A stretch of 64,000 nt of DNA from Ophiocordyceps camponoti-saundersi (nom. inval.) (GCA_003339415.1 PDHQ01000199.1:1-64000); one strand, 5' to 3'. Counted from the stretch's first letter, positions 23,901 to 36,000 are shown. Notes: a model not told the origin generated them from the sequence alone. Made by a program: numbers and translations.

Positions 23901-26900
23901 TTATCGTACTTATTTTATAGCGCGCTAAATCGCTTAGGCTCTTATAGTAATATTAGAAGCTAAGAGTAAGTTATATAAAATATAAAAGTAAGTACTAAAA
24001 ATAAAAAATATTAAGATAAGGCTATTTAATCTAGCTATATTATTAATAACCTTAATAGCTATTTAAAAAATAATTATATTATTAATCTTAATATTAATTT
24101 CCTATCGTAAGATATTATACGCCCGCCTAAGAGGAGCGTATCTATATTCGACCTTACTAATCGCTTAATATACTTCGATAAGCACTTTTTTATATATAAT
24201 ACTAAGTAGTTTCGCGTTCGTACGAAACTTTAGAAAGGAAAAGTTAATCCCGGTATCGTAAGAGATAATATCTAGTAAGCCTTAGTATATATAAATCTAG
24301 CACTTATATAAGGCGTTTTAAGCGTTTATTACTAATATATTTTATATAAAGGCGGCGGCTTAGAAAGATATAGCTTTATTAATAGTATATAAGATTAGCT
24401 TACTATTAAGGTAAAAAATATCGATAACTAGTAAGTAATTAAAGTTATAATTATCTTTAAAAAAGAATTTAAATCGCTAAAATTTTAAGTTATATAATTA
24501 ATATTAGTAATATAAATATTAGATTAACTTAAGGGCTATAGGGGTTATATTTAAAAAACTAGCTTTTTTTAGTAAGTTATAAAGCTATTATATATAAAGG
24601 TAGCTAAAACGTTAGTAAAGCTATTATAACTCTTATTTTATATAATATAATATAAATTTTTATTTTAAGATATTAAAGAATAGATATCCTTATTTTCTAA
24701 TAATAGGAATTATTATATTATTATATCGTATAATAATATCCCTTATATTATTATAGAAAATATAAAAGCGGTTAGTATCTTTAAGATAGAAAAAGAATAA
24801 GGTAAAAATATTAAGAATATAGTAAAGGACTTTATTAAGGGGGTTTTATATAATAATAGTTCCGATTAGCTTAGTAAGTTTTAAGGAGCTAAAATAAATT
24901 ATATTCTTAGTTAAGGTTTAGTTAATAGTTATATAAGGGTACTCCTAAATATAAGCTTCTACTTATAATTTACTTACGGTTAAAATTTACGTAGTTTCTA
25001 TATCTTAAAGCTTATTTTAATATATTATATAATATATATCGGAAAGGAGGAATTATTCCGCGGGAACCGCTAAGGCCTTTAATTAGTAAATATTATCGCC
25101 GGTAAGGTAGTATATATAGGCCGCTATAGTAAAAAACGAAACCGCGTTTTCGCTACTAACGATTTTTTTTTAATATTAGAGTTTTTATTATATAACTATA
25201 AAAACTAAGAATCTTATTTATTAGAACTTTTATATAATAGGAGAAATACGCTAAATTCTTCCTTTATAAGGGGGTCCTAGCTAGTTTTTTTATAACTAGT
25301 AAAATACTACTTACGTACGCGTTAAATATCGTCTAACTTATAATTTATAAATTAATATTTTTCTTTTTTATATACGAAATACCTTTATATTATATAAAGT
25401 TAAAACTAGCGTTATTATAAGGAAAAACGTTATATAGGGGGCGATCGTTATTAGCGGGGAGTAAAAGAAGATTATCCGGGGTTTATATAATACTTATTAT
25501 AATTAAGGTAGCGTTATTCGATAAAGAACTAGTTAGTAGTTTTATCTATAGCGATAGTAAGGGAGGAATAGAGGTAATTAATAAATATTTCGTACGATAT
25601 ATCTTAGAATATTATAGCTAATTTAAGTTCTAAAACGCCGCGATAAGCTTATATAATAGTAATAAGAAGTTACTTTTCTCCTTAATAGTTAGGTTTAAAA
25701 GCTTATTAAATAAGTTAAAGTTTATTAAGGAAGGTATTAAGTAAATTTATTATAGTTTTATTAGGGTTTTCTTATTATACGATATTAAAAGAAAAAGTAG
25801 TTTAATCTATTTAATATAATAAATAGTTTATATAAGTATTAAAGTATATATTTAAAAAAGTATAAATTTTATCTTATTATTTATCCGATTTAATAAAGTA
25901 TAAATAATAATCTTAAGCTTTATCTAAAAGGATATCTAGAAAAATAGCGTAAAATTAATCTTTTATTATACTAATATAAGAGTAATAGCTAATAAAAATC
26001 CTAGCCTTATCGATTAGTATATTATACGGCCGCCCTATATAGTTTTAATCTTTTCGCTAACTTTTAAGGAAAGTAGTAACCTTATCTAAGGAGATTAGTT
26101 TATTTACTACTTTTCGTATTAATAATAATATATAAACTTATACGATACCTATTAAAGCTTAATTTATTAGTTCTAAGAGGGTCTAAGTTAAGGTTATTAA
26201 AAGTAGCTATATATTTAAGTTATATAAAGTAGTTAACTTCTATATATAAGTTATATAAAGTAAGGGTTCGGCTAAGATATTTCGTAATAGCTATATTAAA
26301 ATATATCTTAACTTAAAGGGCTATACTAAGTATAAAGCTTATATCGTACGATCTAGAAAAGTTAGTTTAAAAAAAGGGGGGTAATCTAACTATATAAAAG
26401 GGGCTTCTTATAAGTTAGGGGGTAAAACGTTTTCTAATTTAGTCTTAAGGAGTTATATAAAGCGTTTAATTAATATACCGTTTCCGATAAGCGGGATATA
26501 TTATATAATTATAATTTAAGTTAGTTCTTTTAAGAATATATAGTAAATATATTTTAGCTAGTAGTAAGTCTATCCCTAAAGTTCCGATTAAATTATACGA
26601 AGAAGGTTATCCTTATAAAAGTTAAAGTAAATAATATTATATATCTACTAAGTAATAAATATTATTAATTTAACCTTATTAGGAGGTTATATAAGGTTAG
26701 GTTATATATCCTAATAAACTAGGTTCGTACTTTAAGTTTAAATATAAAAGTTAACTTCGCTTCCTTTTATTATTTTATTATACGAAGCTAAAGTCTCGTT
26801 TATTACTATTATTATAGTTAACATATTTACTATTTCCTATTTAATTTCTAAAGTTATAAAAGCTATATTATTATTATTACGTTTCCGGAACGCTATTAAA

Positions 26901-27100
26901 GGTAATATTATATAATTAGTAAAAAGTACTAGGCTAAATATAGCTTTTCGGTAAGGACTTTATTATTAGTAAGTATTATATATTACCTTAATCTTTTAGT
27001 CTTAATAGTAGCACCGGGTAAAAATAGCTCTTCGGTAAAAACTAATATCGAGAAGTAAGGTAAAAGTATAAATATTAGTTAATAGCGGGCATAGGGGCTT
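21000..27100 (-). pseudogene. Copia gag-pol polyprotein, RIP-inactivated
   Basis: Read on the minus strand. A gag part with a Cys/Lys-rich motif lies near 25255-25310 (motif in a different frame from pol). After the protease region (about 25050-24750) comes an integrase zinc-binding segment (about 24690-24530), with most His and Cys read as Tyr. Next is the integrase core with catalytic residues D at 24420-24422, D at 24255-24257 and E at 24147-24149. The spacing is 54 and 35 residues, a correct D,D35E, and all three are intact. The reverse transcriptase follows in the same frame, with its YVDD-equivalent at 22914-22919 reading D-N. RNase H should lie below about 22300 but was not confirmed. 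Nearly all stops are TAA/TAG where CAA, CAG or TGG is expected. The protein would have made and inserted element cDNA. Confidence 0.88.
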
Positions 27101-27180
27101 TTTAATATCGTATAATATCTATCTTATTACTCTAGCTAATTTATAATTAACTAATAATAACTAGTATAACTACTAATTAA

Positions 27181-27481
27181 TATTAAGTAATTTATATATA
27201 TATATATAGGTAAGAGAAAGTAAAGGTAACCTAAATTAAGTATAATTAGAGATAGATATTTTTCCTTTATTATATAAGGAAAAGCGGCTATATAGCTAGA
27301 TAATACTTTACTTCTATACCTTCTTTCTTCTTATCTAAGCTACCTCCTACCTCCTAAGTTATATAAGGCACGACTTAGGTAGTAATATATATTTCGTTAG
27401 AGGCTTCCTTATATCTATACTATCCTCTATATATATATTATATAGTAGATATAAAGGGGTATAGAGAGATAATATCTAATA
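27181..27481 (-). repeat. Copia LTR (5' LTR in element orientation)
   Basis: 301 bp, same limits as the partner (TATTAAG to CTAATA). Many CG words of the partner are TA here, so this LTR suffered more RIP. Aligned by eye, the differences are almost all C/T or G/A. Confidence 0.92.
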
Positions 27482-27486
27482 TTAAA
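27482..27486. other. Target site duplication of the copia element, right
   Basis: TTAAA, the RIP-altered partner of CTAAA at 20175-20179. Confidence 0.85.
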
Positions 27487-28005
27487 TTTTATAAAAAAAT
27501 ATATAACTATTTTAAACTTTACTAAAACTTAACTTTTACTTAAAATTATTAAGTTAATTAAAAAAAACTATTACTTAAGCTATATAAAAAATACTTTTAT
27601 AAATAGCTAGCGCTAATACTAATTAAACTCGCTTTATTTAAGCTTTATAGCTATTATTAGCCGCGTATTAGTTAAGCTTATTTTTAGCTATTTTAATTAA
27701 GAAATTATTATTTTAATAAAAAATATTATAATTAATATAAATACCTTATAGCTAACTTTATAAAAGTTTATATAAGCTATAAATATAGCTTTAAAATATA
27801 ACGCTATATTAATAATAAAATAGCTCCTTAATAAAAATATTATAATTATATTTTATCTAAAGTATAAAAAATAAATAATATTAGTAAAGCAAATCTTTAT
27901 TATTTTTAGTAAAAATATAGTTTATACTTAGAAGACTTATTTTATAATTATAAAAGGGGTTTATATAATAGCGGCTTATAATAACTATTATAGCTTAGAT
28001 ATCTT
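27487..28005 (+). mobile_element. LINE copy 2, 5' fragment, right part
   Basis: Continues the ORF1 of the LINE after the copia insertion and matches 5926-6415 of copy 1, including the block around GCGGCTTATAATAACTA at 27983. Similarity ends near 28005, before the zinc knuckles, so this LINE copy keeps only the first part of ORF1. Confidence 0.85.
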
Positions 28006-29300
28006 AAGTAAATAATAGTATTAATATTATAAATAAAGATTCTAAGCTAAGAAGAAAAAAAGGAAAAAAGAGAAAAACTCTTATAAGTAAAATTTTAATA
28101 AATATATAAGGATATATATATATTAATAAATATAAAAGAGGGTATAGTAAATTCTAATAAAGAAATAACTATATTTCCTAGTAATTTCCCCTAAAGCTTT
28201 TTTAAGTAATTTTATAATAAGATTTTTAAAGGTTATATAAGTATAGTTAGAAATCTTCGGAAATTACTATAAAATATCTAAAGGAAATCCTTATAAATAT
28301 TAGCATATAATACTACCCCTTAATAAAGGTCTTAATATATTTATTAACACTAATAACGCTTATTATATAATAAAATATTTAGGGAAATTATAATATTATC
28401 TTAGTTATTATCTTTATATTTATAATTTACTATAGTAGCTTTAATTTAGTGTTAGAGATTAATAAATAAGCTAGTAGTATTTAAGAAATAATTATAGAAT
28501 TCTTTAATAGCTATTAGTATATATTAAAAATTTTTAGTAAGATATTATATCTTATCTAAGTTATAATTATATTAATAAACTTAATATTCTAACTAATAAT
28601 ATTATTCTATAATATAAAATTAAAAGACTTAGTTTACTTTCTACTTTAATATATTATTAATATTTTTTAGTTTAGTAAAGAGTATCTTTTAGCTAGGTAA
28701 GGGATCCGTAATAGCTTTTTAAAAATAGTTAGTATAAAATAAATTTATTATTTAAAAGCTATTTAATAAGTTAAGGATATAGCTATAGCTATATTTTTTA
28801 ATAATTATAAAAAGTCCTAATTATTATATATTAAAGCGCGTTATAAGTATAATTATAAAGAAACTTTTATAACTAAGGAATACTTTATTATTAATTATAA
28901 AATTTACTAAATAACGCTTTTTATTAGCTTAAGTTTTCTATTTACCTTATACTTTTTTTATAATAGCTTAAGATTATTATTATATTTTCTATATTTAAGC
29001 GATAAGTTTATAAGCTATAATAATAAGGCTTGAAATAATTAAGATTTTTATAATAATAAGAATTAAGAAAAGATTCTTTATAATCTTACTAAAGGTAATA
29101 ATAAATAGCGCTATACTAATAAATATATACTAAGAGGAGTTATATATAAAATTTAAAGCGGGAAGGAAAATATTCTAATTATTATAATATTTACTTATAT
29201 AAAATTAAAATTTTTAATTTAAGTATTAGTTAGTTTCTTTTATATTTCTTTATATTTAAAGATAAAAGGCGCTATTATAATAATTTTTAATATTAATTAG
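28006..29300. other. AT-rich remnant, no recognised domain
   Basis: A plus-strand frame stays readable apart from TAA/TAG stops from about 28380 to 29100, so it may be an old transposon coding region. I could not recognise any motif. Near 28170-28290 there are several ATTTCC and GGAAAT words like those of repeats J1 and J2 elsewhere, but no extended match. Confidence 0.35.
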
Positions 29301-30861
29301 TTAGTTAATTTTACTAAGAAATTTTAAAATAAATAAGCTTAACTTTTATAACTTTAAATAATCGGGGCCTTTATTTATACTTAATATTATAATATTATAA
29401 GAATTTAATACTTTCTACCTTTTAAACTTTAACTTTACTAAGGGAATAACTTTAAATATAAAGTTATAAGGCGGTTCGCCTCCTAGTCTACTATTAATAT
29501 TAATAATACTTAATAATAAAACTTAAAAGCTTAACTAATTTTCATAATATCCGCGTATAAGTAAAGGTTAATATAATACCGTTATTAACTCTAATAATTT
29601 ATTTATTAATATTTTTTAAACTTTAATAAATCTTATTTAAAGTTTATATATAAAAAACTTACTAAGGTAATCTTTATATAAGATTTTCGCCTTATATAAG
29701 GTATCCTTAATATAATATTTACTAAGCTTTAATAGCGCTAATAAGCTTTTAAAAACCTATTTAGCTTACTTATTATTATCTCTTATACTATCTAAAAGTT
29801 AGTTAAAGCTATTTTTTATAAAGTAATAAGTAAAAAGTTAGACTTCGCTTTTAAAGCTTTAACTTAAGCTAGTATAATTACGAACTTTACCCTAAACTCC
29901 GCCCCCTTTATAGTGCCCTTTATACGCTTAGTTTTAGTAAGAATAAAGAGAGAAGTACTTATATTAATAAAAAATATCTTAGTAATAAATAAAGTTCTAG
30001 CGCTTATTTCTTAGAAAATTATCTAAAAAATTAATAAAGCTATAAGCTACCTTATAATAGTTATTATACGCTAACTTTTTAGCAAAGATTTTATTATTAT
30101 ATTTAATTTAAAATATAAAGACTTTACCTTAAAAGATAAGTAAATAGCTTAAGCTTTTAAAGTAAAGGCTAAATATATATATTAAACTTATATTATTATT
30201 ATAAAAAGTATTTAAATTTTAATAGCTAACTATAATTATAACGCGCTATTTAATATTTATAAAAAGGTAAATAAAGTTAATATAATTTAAGCAAAAATAC
30301 TCTAACTTTAATATATTATTAGTAAAGAAGCTTTATAAACTTATCTTATTATAAGCTTAAATAGTATAAAAGATATAAATAAGCTTTACTTAAATAAAAT
30401 AATTATAAATATAAAAATAATTTATTATAAACTTTATAAAAACTTTATATACTTTAAGTAATATTATAAGTACTTCTAATTTAAATATATTATTAAGTAT
30501 TACTAAAAACCCCCTTAATATAAATATTATATAATTACCTTATATAATAGCGGAGAAGAAAATTATATTATATAAAAAGGAGAAAAACCCCGCTATTATA
30601 TTTTATATAAGAGTATATACTTTATATAGTTAAAAAACTACTTAAAGTTTTAGAAATAGTAAAGCTATATTAAGTTTAGTTTTCTTAATAAGCCTCGCTT
30701 TTTTTAATTATTATAATCTGCTTAACCTCTAGCCTTTATTTTATAATAACTTTATAAAGATAGTAAAGGCTTTATTATAATCTCTTTAAAAAAGCGAGCA
30801 TATTATAAATCCCTTAAAAATATACCTTAACGCTTTTTTTATAGTATACTATTTACTTAAG
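29300..30861 (+). pseudogene. LINE ORF1 with CCHC zinc knuckles (second LINE family)
   Basis: Gag-like RNA-binding ORF. At about 30451-30570 the reading gives Y-x2-Y/F-x4-Y-x4-Y followed by a second such box, the CCHC pattern after Cys and His codons were turned into Tyr codons. CCCCCT (Pro) codons lie between the boxes, as in intact Tad ORF1 proteins. A proline-coding stretch lies near 29893-29915. The inverted copy has the same knuckles at about 55920-56005. The C-terminal end is cut by the LTR element at 30861 and continues at 33015. Confidence 0.7.
30857..30861. other. Target site duplication of the three-LTR element, left
   Basis: TTAAG, repeated exactly at 33015-33019. The inverted LINE copy has a single TTAAG at the matching place. 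Confidence 0.85.
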
Positions 30862-31210
30862 TATTATAAAATATATAGTATTTGCCCGGAGGCTTTAAAA
30901 GGCACTAGAAAGGTACGTACTAGCCGGGCACGTGACAGGCTGCTAGAAGGGGTACGTACCGGTCGGACACGTGACGGGTCGGACACGTGACCTATAAAAT
31001 CTTGTATTTAGGCCGCTTCTTTTTCCTTCCTTTTTCCTTCTTTCTTCTTCTTCTTTAGTTATATATATAAGCTTTAATTCCCTCTAAAGAGTAAAGGAAT
31101 TATAAGCTTTATATAACCCCTAGCCTAGCTAAGACCTTTAAATTAGACCTTTTTATCCCTTTTTTCCTTTATTAGGACCTTTAGCCCCTTCTTCCCTCTT
31201 TTCCTTATTA
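30862..31210 (+). repeat. LTR 1 of the three-LTR element
   Basis: 349 bp and the least RIP-mutated of the three. It holds three CACGTG boxes, two GTACGTAC palindromes, a TATA box and a pyrimidine tract, and then a near-palindromic pair ATAAGCTTTAATTCC / GGAATTATAAGCTTTAT near 31067-31115. Confidence 0.85.
30929..31000 (+). promoter_or_regulatory. Three CACGTG boxes upstream of a TATA box in LTR 1
   Basis: CACGTG occurs at 30929-30934, 30968-30973 and 30984-30989, the last two 16 bp apart in repeated CGGACACGTGACC/G words. TATAAAAT follows at 30993-31000, then a CT-rich tract from about 31018. The layout is that of a U3 promoter with bHLH-type sites. In LTRs 2 and 3 most boxes are mutated by C-to-T or G-to-A change. 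Confidence 0.55.
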
Positions 31211-31743
31211 TCTAATAGTAATTCTAATATCTAACCTTAGTAGCCGTAATAGCCGCTAGGAGGATAGCCTTATAAAGCTATAATCTGCCTAGCATATAAG
31301 GCAGGCAGCGGCGGCAGCCCTGCCCGGCATATAATAACCCTTTACCTAATATATAAAATCGACTTAGCATATAATAACCCTTTGCCTAGTATATAAAGTA
31401 GGCAGCGGCGGCAGCCCTGCCTAGTATATAAGGTTAGCTAAGTATATAAAGTTAGCTAAGTATATTAAGTTAGCTAAGTATATAAGGTTAGCTAAGTATA
31501 TAAAGTTAGCTAAGTATATAAGGTTAGCTAAGTATATAAAGTTAGCTAGGTATATAACCGCCTTACTTAGTATATAAGGTTAGCTTAATATATAAGGTTA
31601 ATTATAATAAGCGCCTTATTTAGTAAGAAATAACGCTATCCGCCTAAGTTATAGTAAGCTCTCCTTAACTAAGTAAAGATATTATATCTAATAATCCGCT
31701 ATAATATATAAGAATATATATATATTTTCTTTTTATAAGTATT
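31211..31743 (+). repeat. Interior 1: short tandem repeats
   Basis: Contains the GC-rich word GGCAGCGGCGGCAGCCCTGCC at about 31301 and 31391. An 18 bp tandem repeat, GTATATAAGGTTAGCTAA, is present in about eight copies at 31425-31560. CpA survives in the GCAG words even though the rest is RIP-mutated. No ORF. Confidence 0.75.
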
Positions 31744-32103
31744 TATTATAAAATACGTAATATTTACTTAAAAGCTTTAAAAAATATTAGAAAAATATAT
31801 ATTAGCTAGGCATATAATAGGCTATTAGAAGGGGTATATACCGGCCGGACACGTAATAGGTTAGTTATATAACTTATAAAATTATATATTTAGGCCGCTT
31901 CTTTTTCCTTTCTTTTTCCTTTCTTTTTTCTTCTTTTTTCTTCTTTTTTAATAATATATATAAGCTTTAATTCCTTTTAAAAAGTAAAGGAATTATAAGC
32001 TTTATATAACCCCTAGCTTAGCTAAAACTTTTAAATTAAACCTTTTTATCCCTTTTTTCCCTTATTAGGACTTTTAGCCCCTTCTTCCTTTTTTTCCTTA
32101 TTA
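31744..32103 (+). repeat. LTR 2 of the three-LTR element
   Basis: 360 bp. Collinear with LTR 1 but more RIP-mutated: only one degenerate CACGTA remains of the CACGTG boxes. The TATA word and the CT tract persist. Confidence 0.85.
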
Positions 32104-32678
32104 TCTAATAGTAATTCTAATATCTAACCTTAGTAGCTATAATAGCCGCTAGGAGGATAGCCTTATAAGGCTACGATCTGCCTAGTATATAAGGCAGGTA
32201 GCGGCGGCAGCCTTACTTAATATATAATAACCTTTTACTTAGTATATAAAATTAACTTAATATATAATAACCCTTTACTTAGTATATAAGGTAGGTAGCG
32301 GCGGCAGCCCTGCTCGGCATATAAAGTTAACTTATAAAGTAAGTAGCGGCGGCAGCCCTGCCTAGTATATAAGGTTAACTTATAAGGCAGGTAGCGGCGG
32401 CAGCCCTACTTAGTATATAAGGTTAGCTAAGTATATAAGGTCGGCTAAATATATAAAGTTAGCTAGGTATATAAAGTTAGCTAAGTATATAACCGCCTTA
32501 CCTAGCGTATAAAGTTAGCTTAGTATATAAAGTTAATTATAATAAGCGCCCTATTTAGTAAAAAATAACGCTATACGCTTAAGCTATAATAAGCTTTTTT
32601 TAACTAAGCGAAAGTATTATATCTAATAGTCCGCTATAGTATATAAAAATATATATATTTTTTCTTTTTATAAGTATT
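32104..32678 (+). repeat. Interior 2: short tandem repeats
   Basis: Second copy of the interior, with four versions of the GGCAGCGGCGGCAGCC block (near 32192, 32293, 32341, 32389; some with GGTAG) and fewer copies of the 18 bp GTATATAAGGTTAGCTAA repeat than interior 1. Confidence 0.75.
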
Positions 32679-33014
32679 TATTATAAAATATATAATATTT
32701 ACTTAAAAGCTTTAAAAAGTATTAGAAAAGTATATACTAGCTAGGTATATAATAAGCTACTAGAAGGGGTATATACTAGTTAGACATATAACGGGTCGGT
32801 TACGTAATTTATAAAATTATATATTTAAGCCGCTTCTTTTTCCTTCTTTTTTCTTTTTCTTTAGTTATATATATAAGCTTTAATTCCCTTTAAAAATTAA
32901 AGGAATTATAAGCTTTATATAACCCCTAGCTTAGCTAGGACTTTTAAATTAAACCTTTTTATTTTTTTTCCCTTATTAGGACTTTTAGCCCCTTCTTCCC
33001 TTTTTTCCTTATTA
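32679..33014 (+). repeat. LTR 3 of the three-LTR element
   Basis: 336 bp, ending CCTTATTA directly before the TTAAG duplication. It is the most degraded LTR at its CACGTG sites. Length differences between the LTRs come mainly from pyrimidine-tract indels. Confidence 0.85.
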
Positions 33015-36000
33015 TTAAGTTTTCTTAAAAAGCTCTTAACTTAGTAATACTTCTAAAAGCTATAAGCTATATAATAAATTCTATAACTTATAACTAGCTT
33101 TATAATAATCCTAAGCGGAGTTTATATTAGTAAATTTTATATAATTAAAGTAATTATAAATAATTATTTTTAATACTTAGTTTTTATAAAAATTATAACT
33201 TTATTATAAAATATATAAAAAATTAACTACCTTATTTAGCTTATTTTATTTAATAAGGAAAGCTATAATATTATCGCTATATAAGAATTTTAGCTTAATA
33301 TATATAATTACTTTTTATTTTTAAAACTCGCTTTATATTATTTTATTTAAAATAAAAATAAAGCTTTTTTTATATATATAAATAATATAAAGTTAATTAT
33401 TAAAACCTTATTATTAAGCTTAATCTTATTAAGATATTTTTTTATTATAAACTTTAAGTATTTATTATTTATTTTTTACTATTTAAAATATATATTAAAC
33501 TTTTTTTACGCTTATTACCTTCTCTTTCTTTCTTATATTTTACCTTTATCTTTACTTTATTAATTATTTTTAGCGATTTTAACGCTTAATACCCCTTTTA
33601 AAACTTTTATAACCGTACCTCCTTATACTTCGCGAAGCTTCTTTTTACTTTTTATTAACTTCGCTTTACACTCCTTACCCTTTTTTATAAGATTACTTAA
33701 AAAATATATAAGCGAAAAATTAATATTATTAACTTAATTTAAAATATATTTAATTATTTCCTTATATATTTTAGCTTAGATTTTAATTTTTTTAGCTTTA
33801 ATTATATCTCCTAATTTCTATTTTTTATTACCTTTTTTTTTAAATATTACTTTAATACTAGGCTAAAAATACTTTAATTTTAATATTTTATATATAAAAA
33901 TAAAAAACTATTTTTTATTTTTAGCTATTTAAGCGAAGTTTATAATAAATATTAAAAAGTTTATAATATAATTATATAAGTAATTAAATATTATAGCTAG
34001 CTTAATAATTTTAAAATTACCTTAATAATATAATCTTTACTTATATTTATAATAAATTTTAAAAGTTATTTTTATAATTTTAAATATAAAATATATTAAG
34101 TAATATTAATAAATATAGCTAAACTTTAACTATTAATAAATATATTAAGATATTATAATATAATAAAAATTATTTATTAAGAAAGCGAAAAAAAATAATT
34201 AAAAATAATTTTTTACTTTTATAAGCGGCGATTTTAATATTATATAATATATAGATTAGTAAGTAAGATTTTATAGCTAGGCTCCTTTAAAGCTTATATA
34301 TATTTCTTTTTTTAATTAAATATAAACTCTGCTTTTTAATTTTTTTTCTTTAAAAAATTAAAGCTTTTAGCTTATAAGTTTTTTCTTATCTTTTAGAGAA
34401 TATTTTATATTTTCTTATTTCTAACTTTTTCCCCTTAATAAATATCCTCTCTTAAGTTATTATAAATAAAATCTACTTTACTTTTTTAATATTATTTTAT
34501 AGAAATTTACTAAGCTTAATAATATCTTTATTAGCTTTATAAAAAGTTATAAATAACTTTTTATAATAATTTTAATTAAGCTTTTTTAAAAATATATTAT
34601 TTATAAATATTTTCTTACTTAATATTAAACTTTTAATATTATAGTTCTCTAGAAAGCAGGTAAAAGCTTAGAGGTTTATTAAACTCTAAGTAGCTATTAT
34701 CTTATCTCCTTTTTTAATATTATAAATAAGATTCTTAAAATTATAATTATAAAGAAAATATCTTATATAATAAAGTTTATAAAAGTTTTATTATAAGGTT
34801 AAATAAAAAACTAGCTTAATAAGTTTATTAATAGCGCTTTACTTTTTTTAATAAAGTTTATTTATATTATTTAAAGCTTTTAAAGCTTTATTTCCTTTTT
34901 AATATTTAATATAATAAGCGCTTTTAACTATATTTTATATTTTAAGCTAATAGAAATCTTAAACTTTTTTAGCTTCCTTAAATTAATTATAGCTTTTTTT
35001 CGCTTTTACTTTTTTAATTATACCTCTTACTTAAAAGTTAATAGTAAATTATAAAACTTTTTCCTTATTCTTACCGGAGTTTTTTAAGGCTCCCTACTCT
35101 CTCTAATACTATTTATTTTATATATTTTATCTCTTTATAATCGCTTAAAATAAGTAATTAGTATATTTGCTATTAGATTTATAAATAATATTAATATCCT
35201 TATTATTAAGTATACCTTTGCTTAAGTTCGCTACTAGCTTAAATAAGCTTAAAATATTTATTATAATTAAGTAGCGAAATATAAAATAATTTTTTAACTA
35301 TTTAAAAGTAAGCTTTTATATTTTATAAAAGCTTACTTTACTAATATAACTTTACTAATCCTTAATAGGAATATTATTTAACTAATATAAAAAATATATA
35401 TACTTAAGGTTTTAATTTACTATAAATTTTAGTAAAAGCTTTATTTTCGCTATTTTATAAAAAAGCTTACTTACTAATAGCTTATATTAACTAAGCTTAC
35501 GTTATTTACCTAAGGCCTTTTACTCTTTTAAGTAAGAGAAGTTTATATTAAAGTTATTAAGTTTATAATTACTTTTAGCGTTATAATTTACTTTACTTTA
35601 ATCTTACTAAGTAAGGAACTTAAAAGCCCTATTTTTTAATAGCTAGCTATAACTTAGTTTTAATATTTTTATATTATCTCTAAAGCGTACTAAGCTACCC
35701 CTTTTTATTATATTAAGTTTAAGATTTTTATTCCCTTTATTAATATTTACTTATCTTACCGCGCTATTTATAGCTATTAACTTTTTTATATTAAAGAACC
35801 CGCGGCTTATATTTATTTTATTTTTAAAAAAATTACTATATACCTCTACTAATAATATAAAAGTTAGCCCCGCCTTACTTATATTCTTTTTAAATCCTTT
35901 TAGTCTTTTTTTATTACCTAAGTATAGACTCCGGATATCTTCTCCTAGTCTCCTAAGACTTTAAAAGCCTAACTTTATAAAAAATAATAACTTTGCTAAA

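Larger units (their letters stand above)
20180..27481 (-). mobile_element. Complete Ty1/copia LTR retrotransposon (7302 bp), nested in a LINE
   Basis: Two 301 bp LTRs (20180-20480 and 27181-27481) enclose 6.7 kb. The element lies in the ORF1 region of LINE copy 2. Removing it and one copy of the 5 bp duplication restores collinearity with copy 1 (CTAAA then TTTTATAAAAAAA against CTTCGTAAAAAATT). The flanks read CTAAA and TTAAA, a duplication split by one C-to-T change. On the minus strand the order is gag, protease, integrase, reverse transcriptase, the copia order. A polypurine tract (minus strand) adjoins the LTR at 20180-20480, as expected for the 3' LTR. The primer-binding site beside 27181 is too mutated to assign to a tRNA. 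Coding capacity is destroyed by RIP. Confidence 0.93.
30862..33014 (+). mobile_element. Miniature LTR element with three LTRs (2153 bp)
   Basis: The order is LTR (30862-31210), interior (31211-31743), LTR (31744-32103), interior (32104-32678), LTR (32679-33014). All LTRs start TATTATAAAATA and end CCTTATTA. The whole is flanked by exact TTAAG duplications inside a LINE, so it came in as, or became, one unit. The interior is about 0.55 kb, has no room for coding genes, and is made of short tandem repeats. This fits a terminal-repeat retrotransposon in miniature (TRIM) that has expanded by unequal exchange between LTRs. The plus strand is chosen because a TATA box and pyrimidine tract follow in that sense in each LTR. 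Confidence 0.85.

Noticed and set aside
20960..27000. A plus-strand protein in the 7.3 kb LTR element, suggested by the TATA-like word and CT tract at 20890-20950
   Set aside because: The minus strand gives a clear copia integrase (D,D35E) and reverse transcriptase in one frame, and the polypurine tract fits the minus sense. The plus-strand openness is a by-product of RIP-altered codons.
31425..31560. Regular short repeats that could suggest a CRISPR array
   Set aside because: The units are adjacent 18 bp tandem copies without unique spacers, in a fungal LTR element. This is an ordinary minisatellite.
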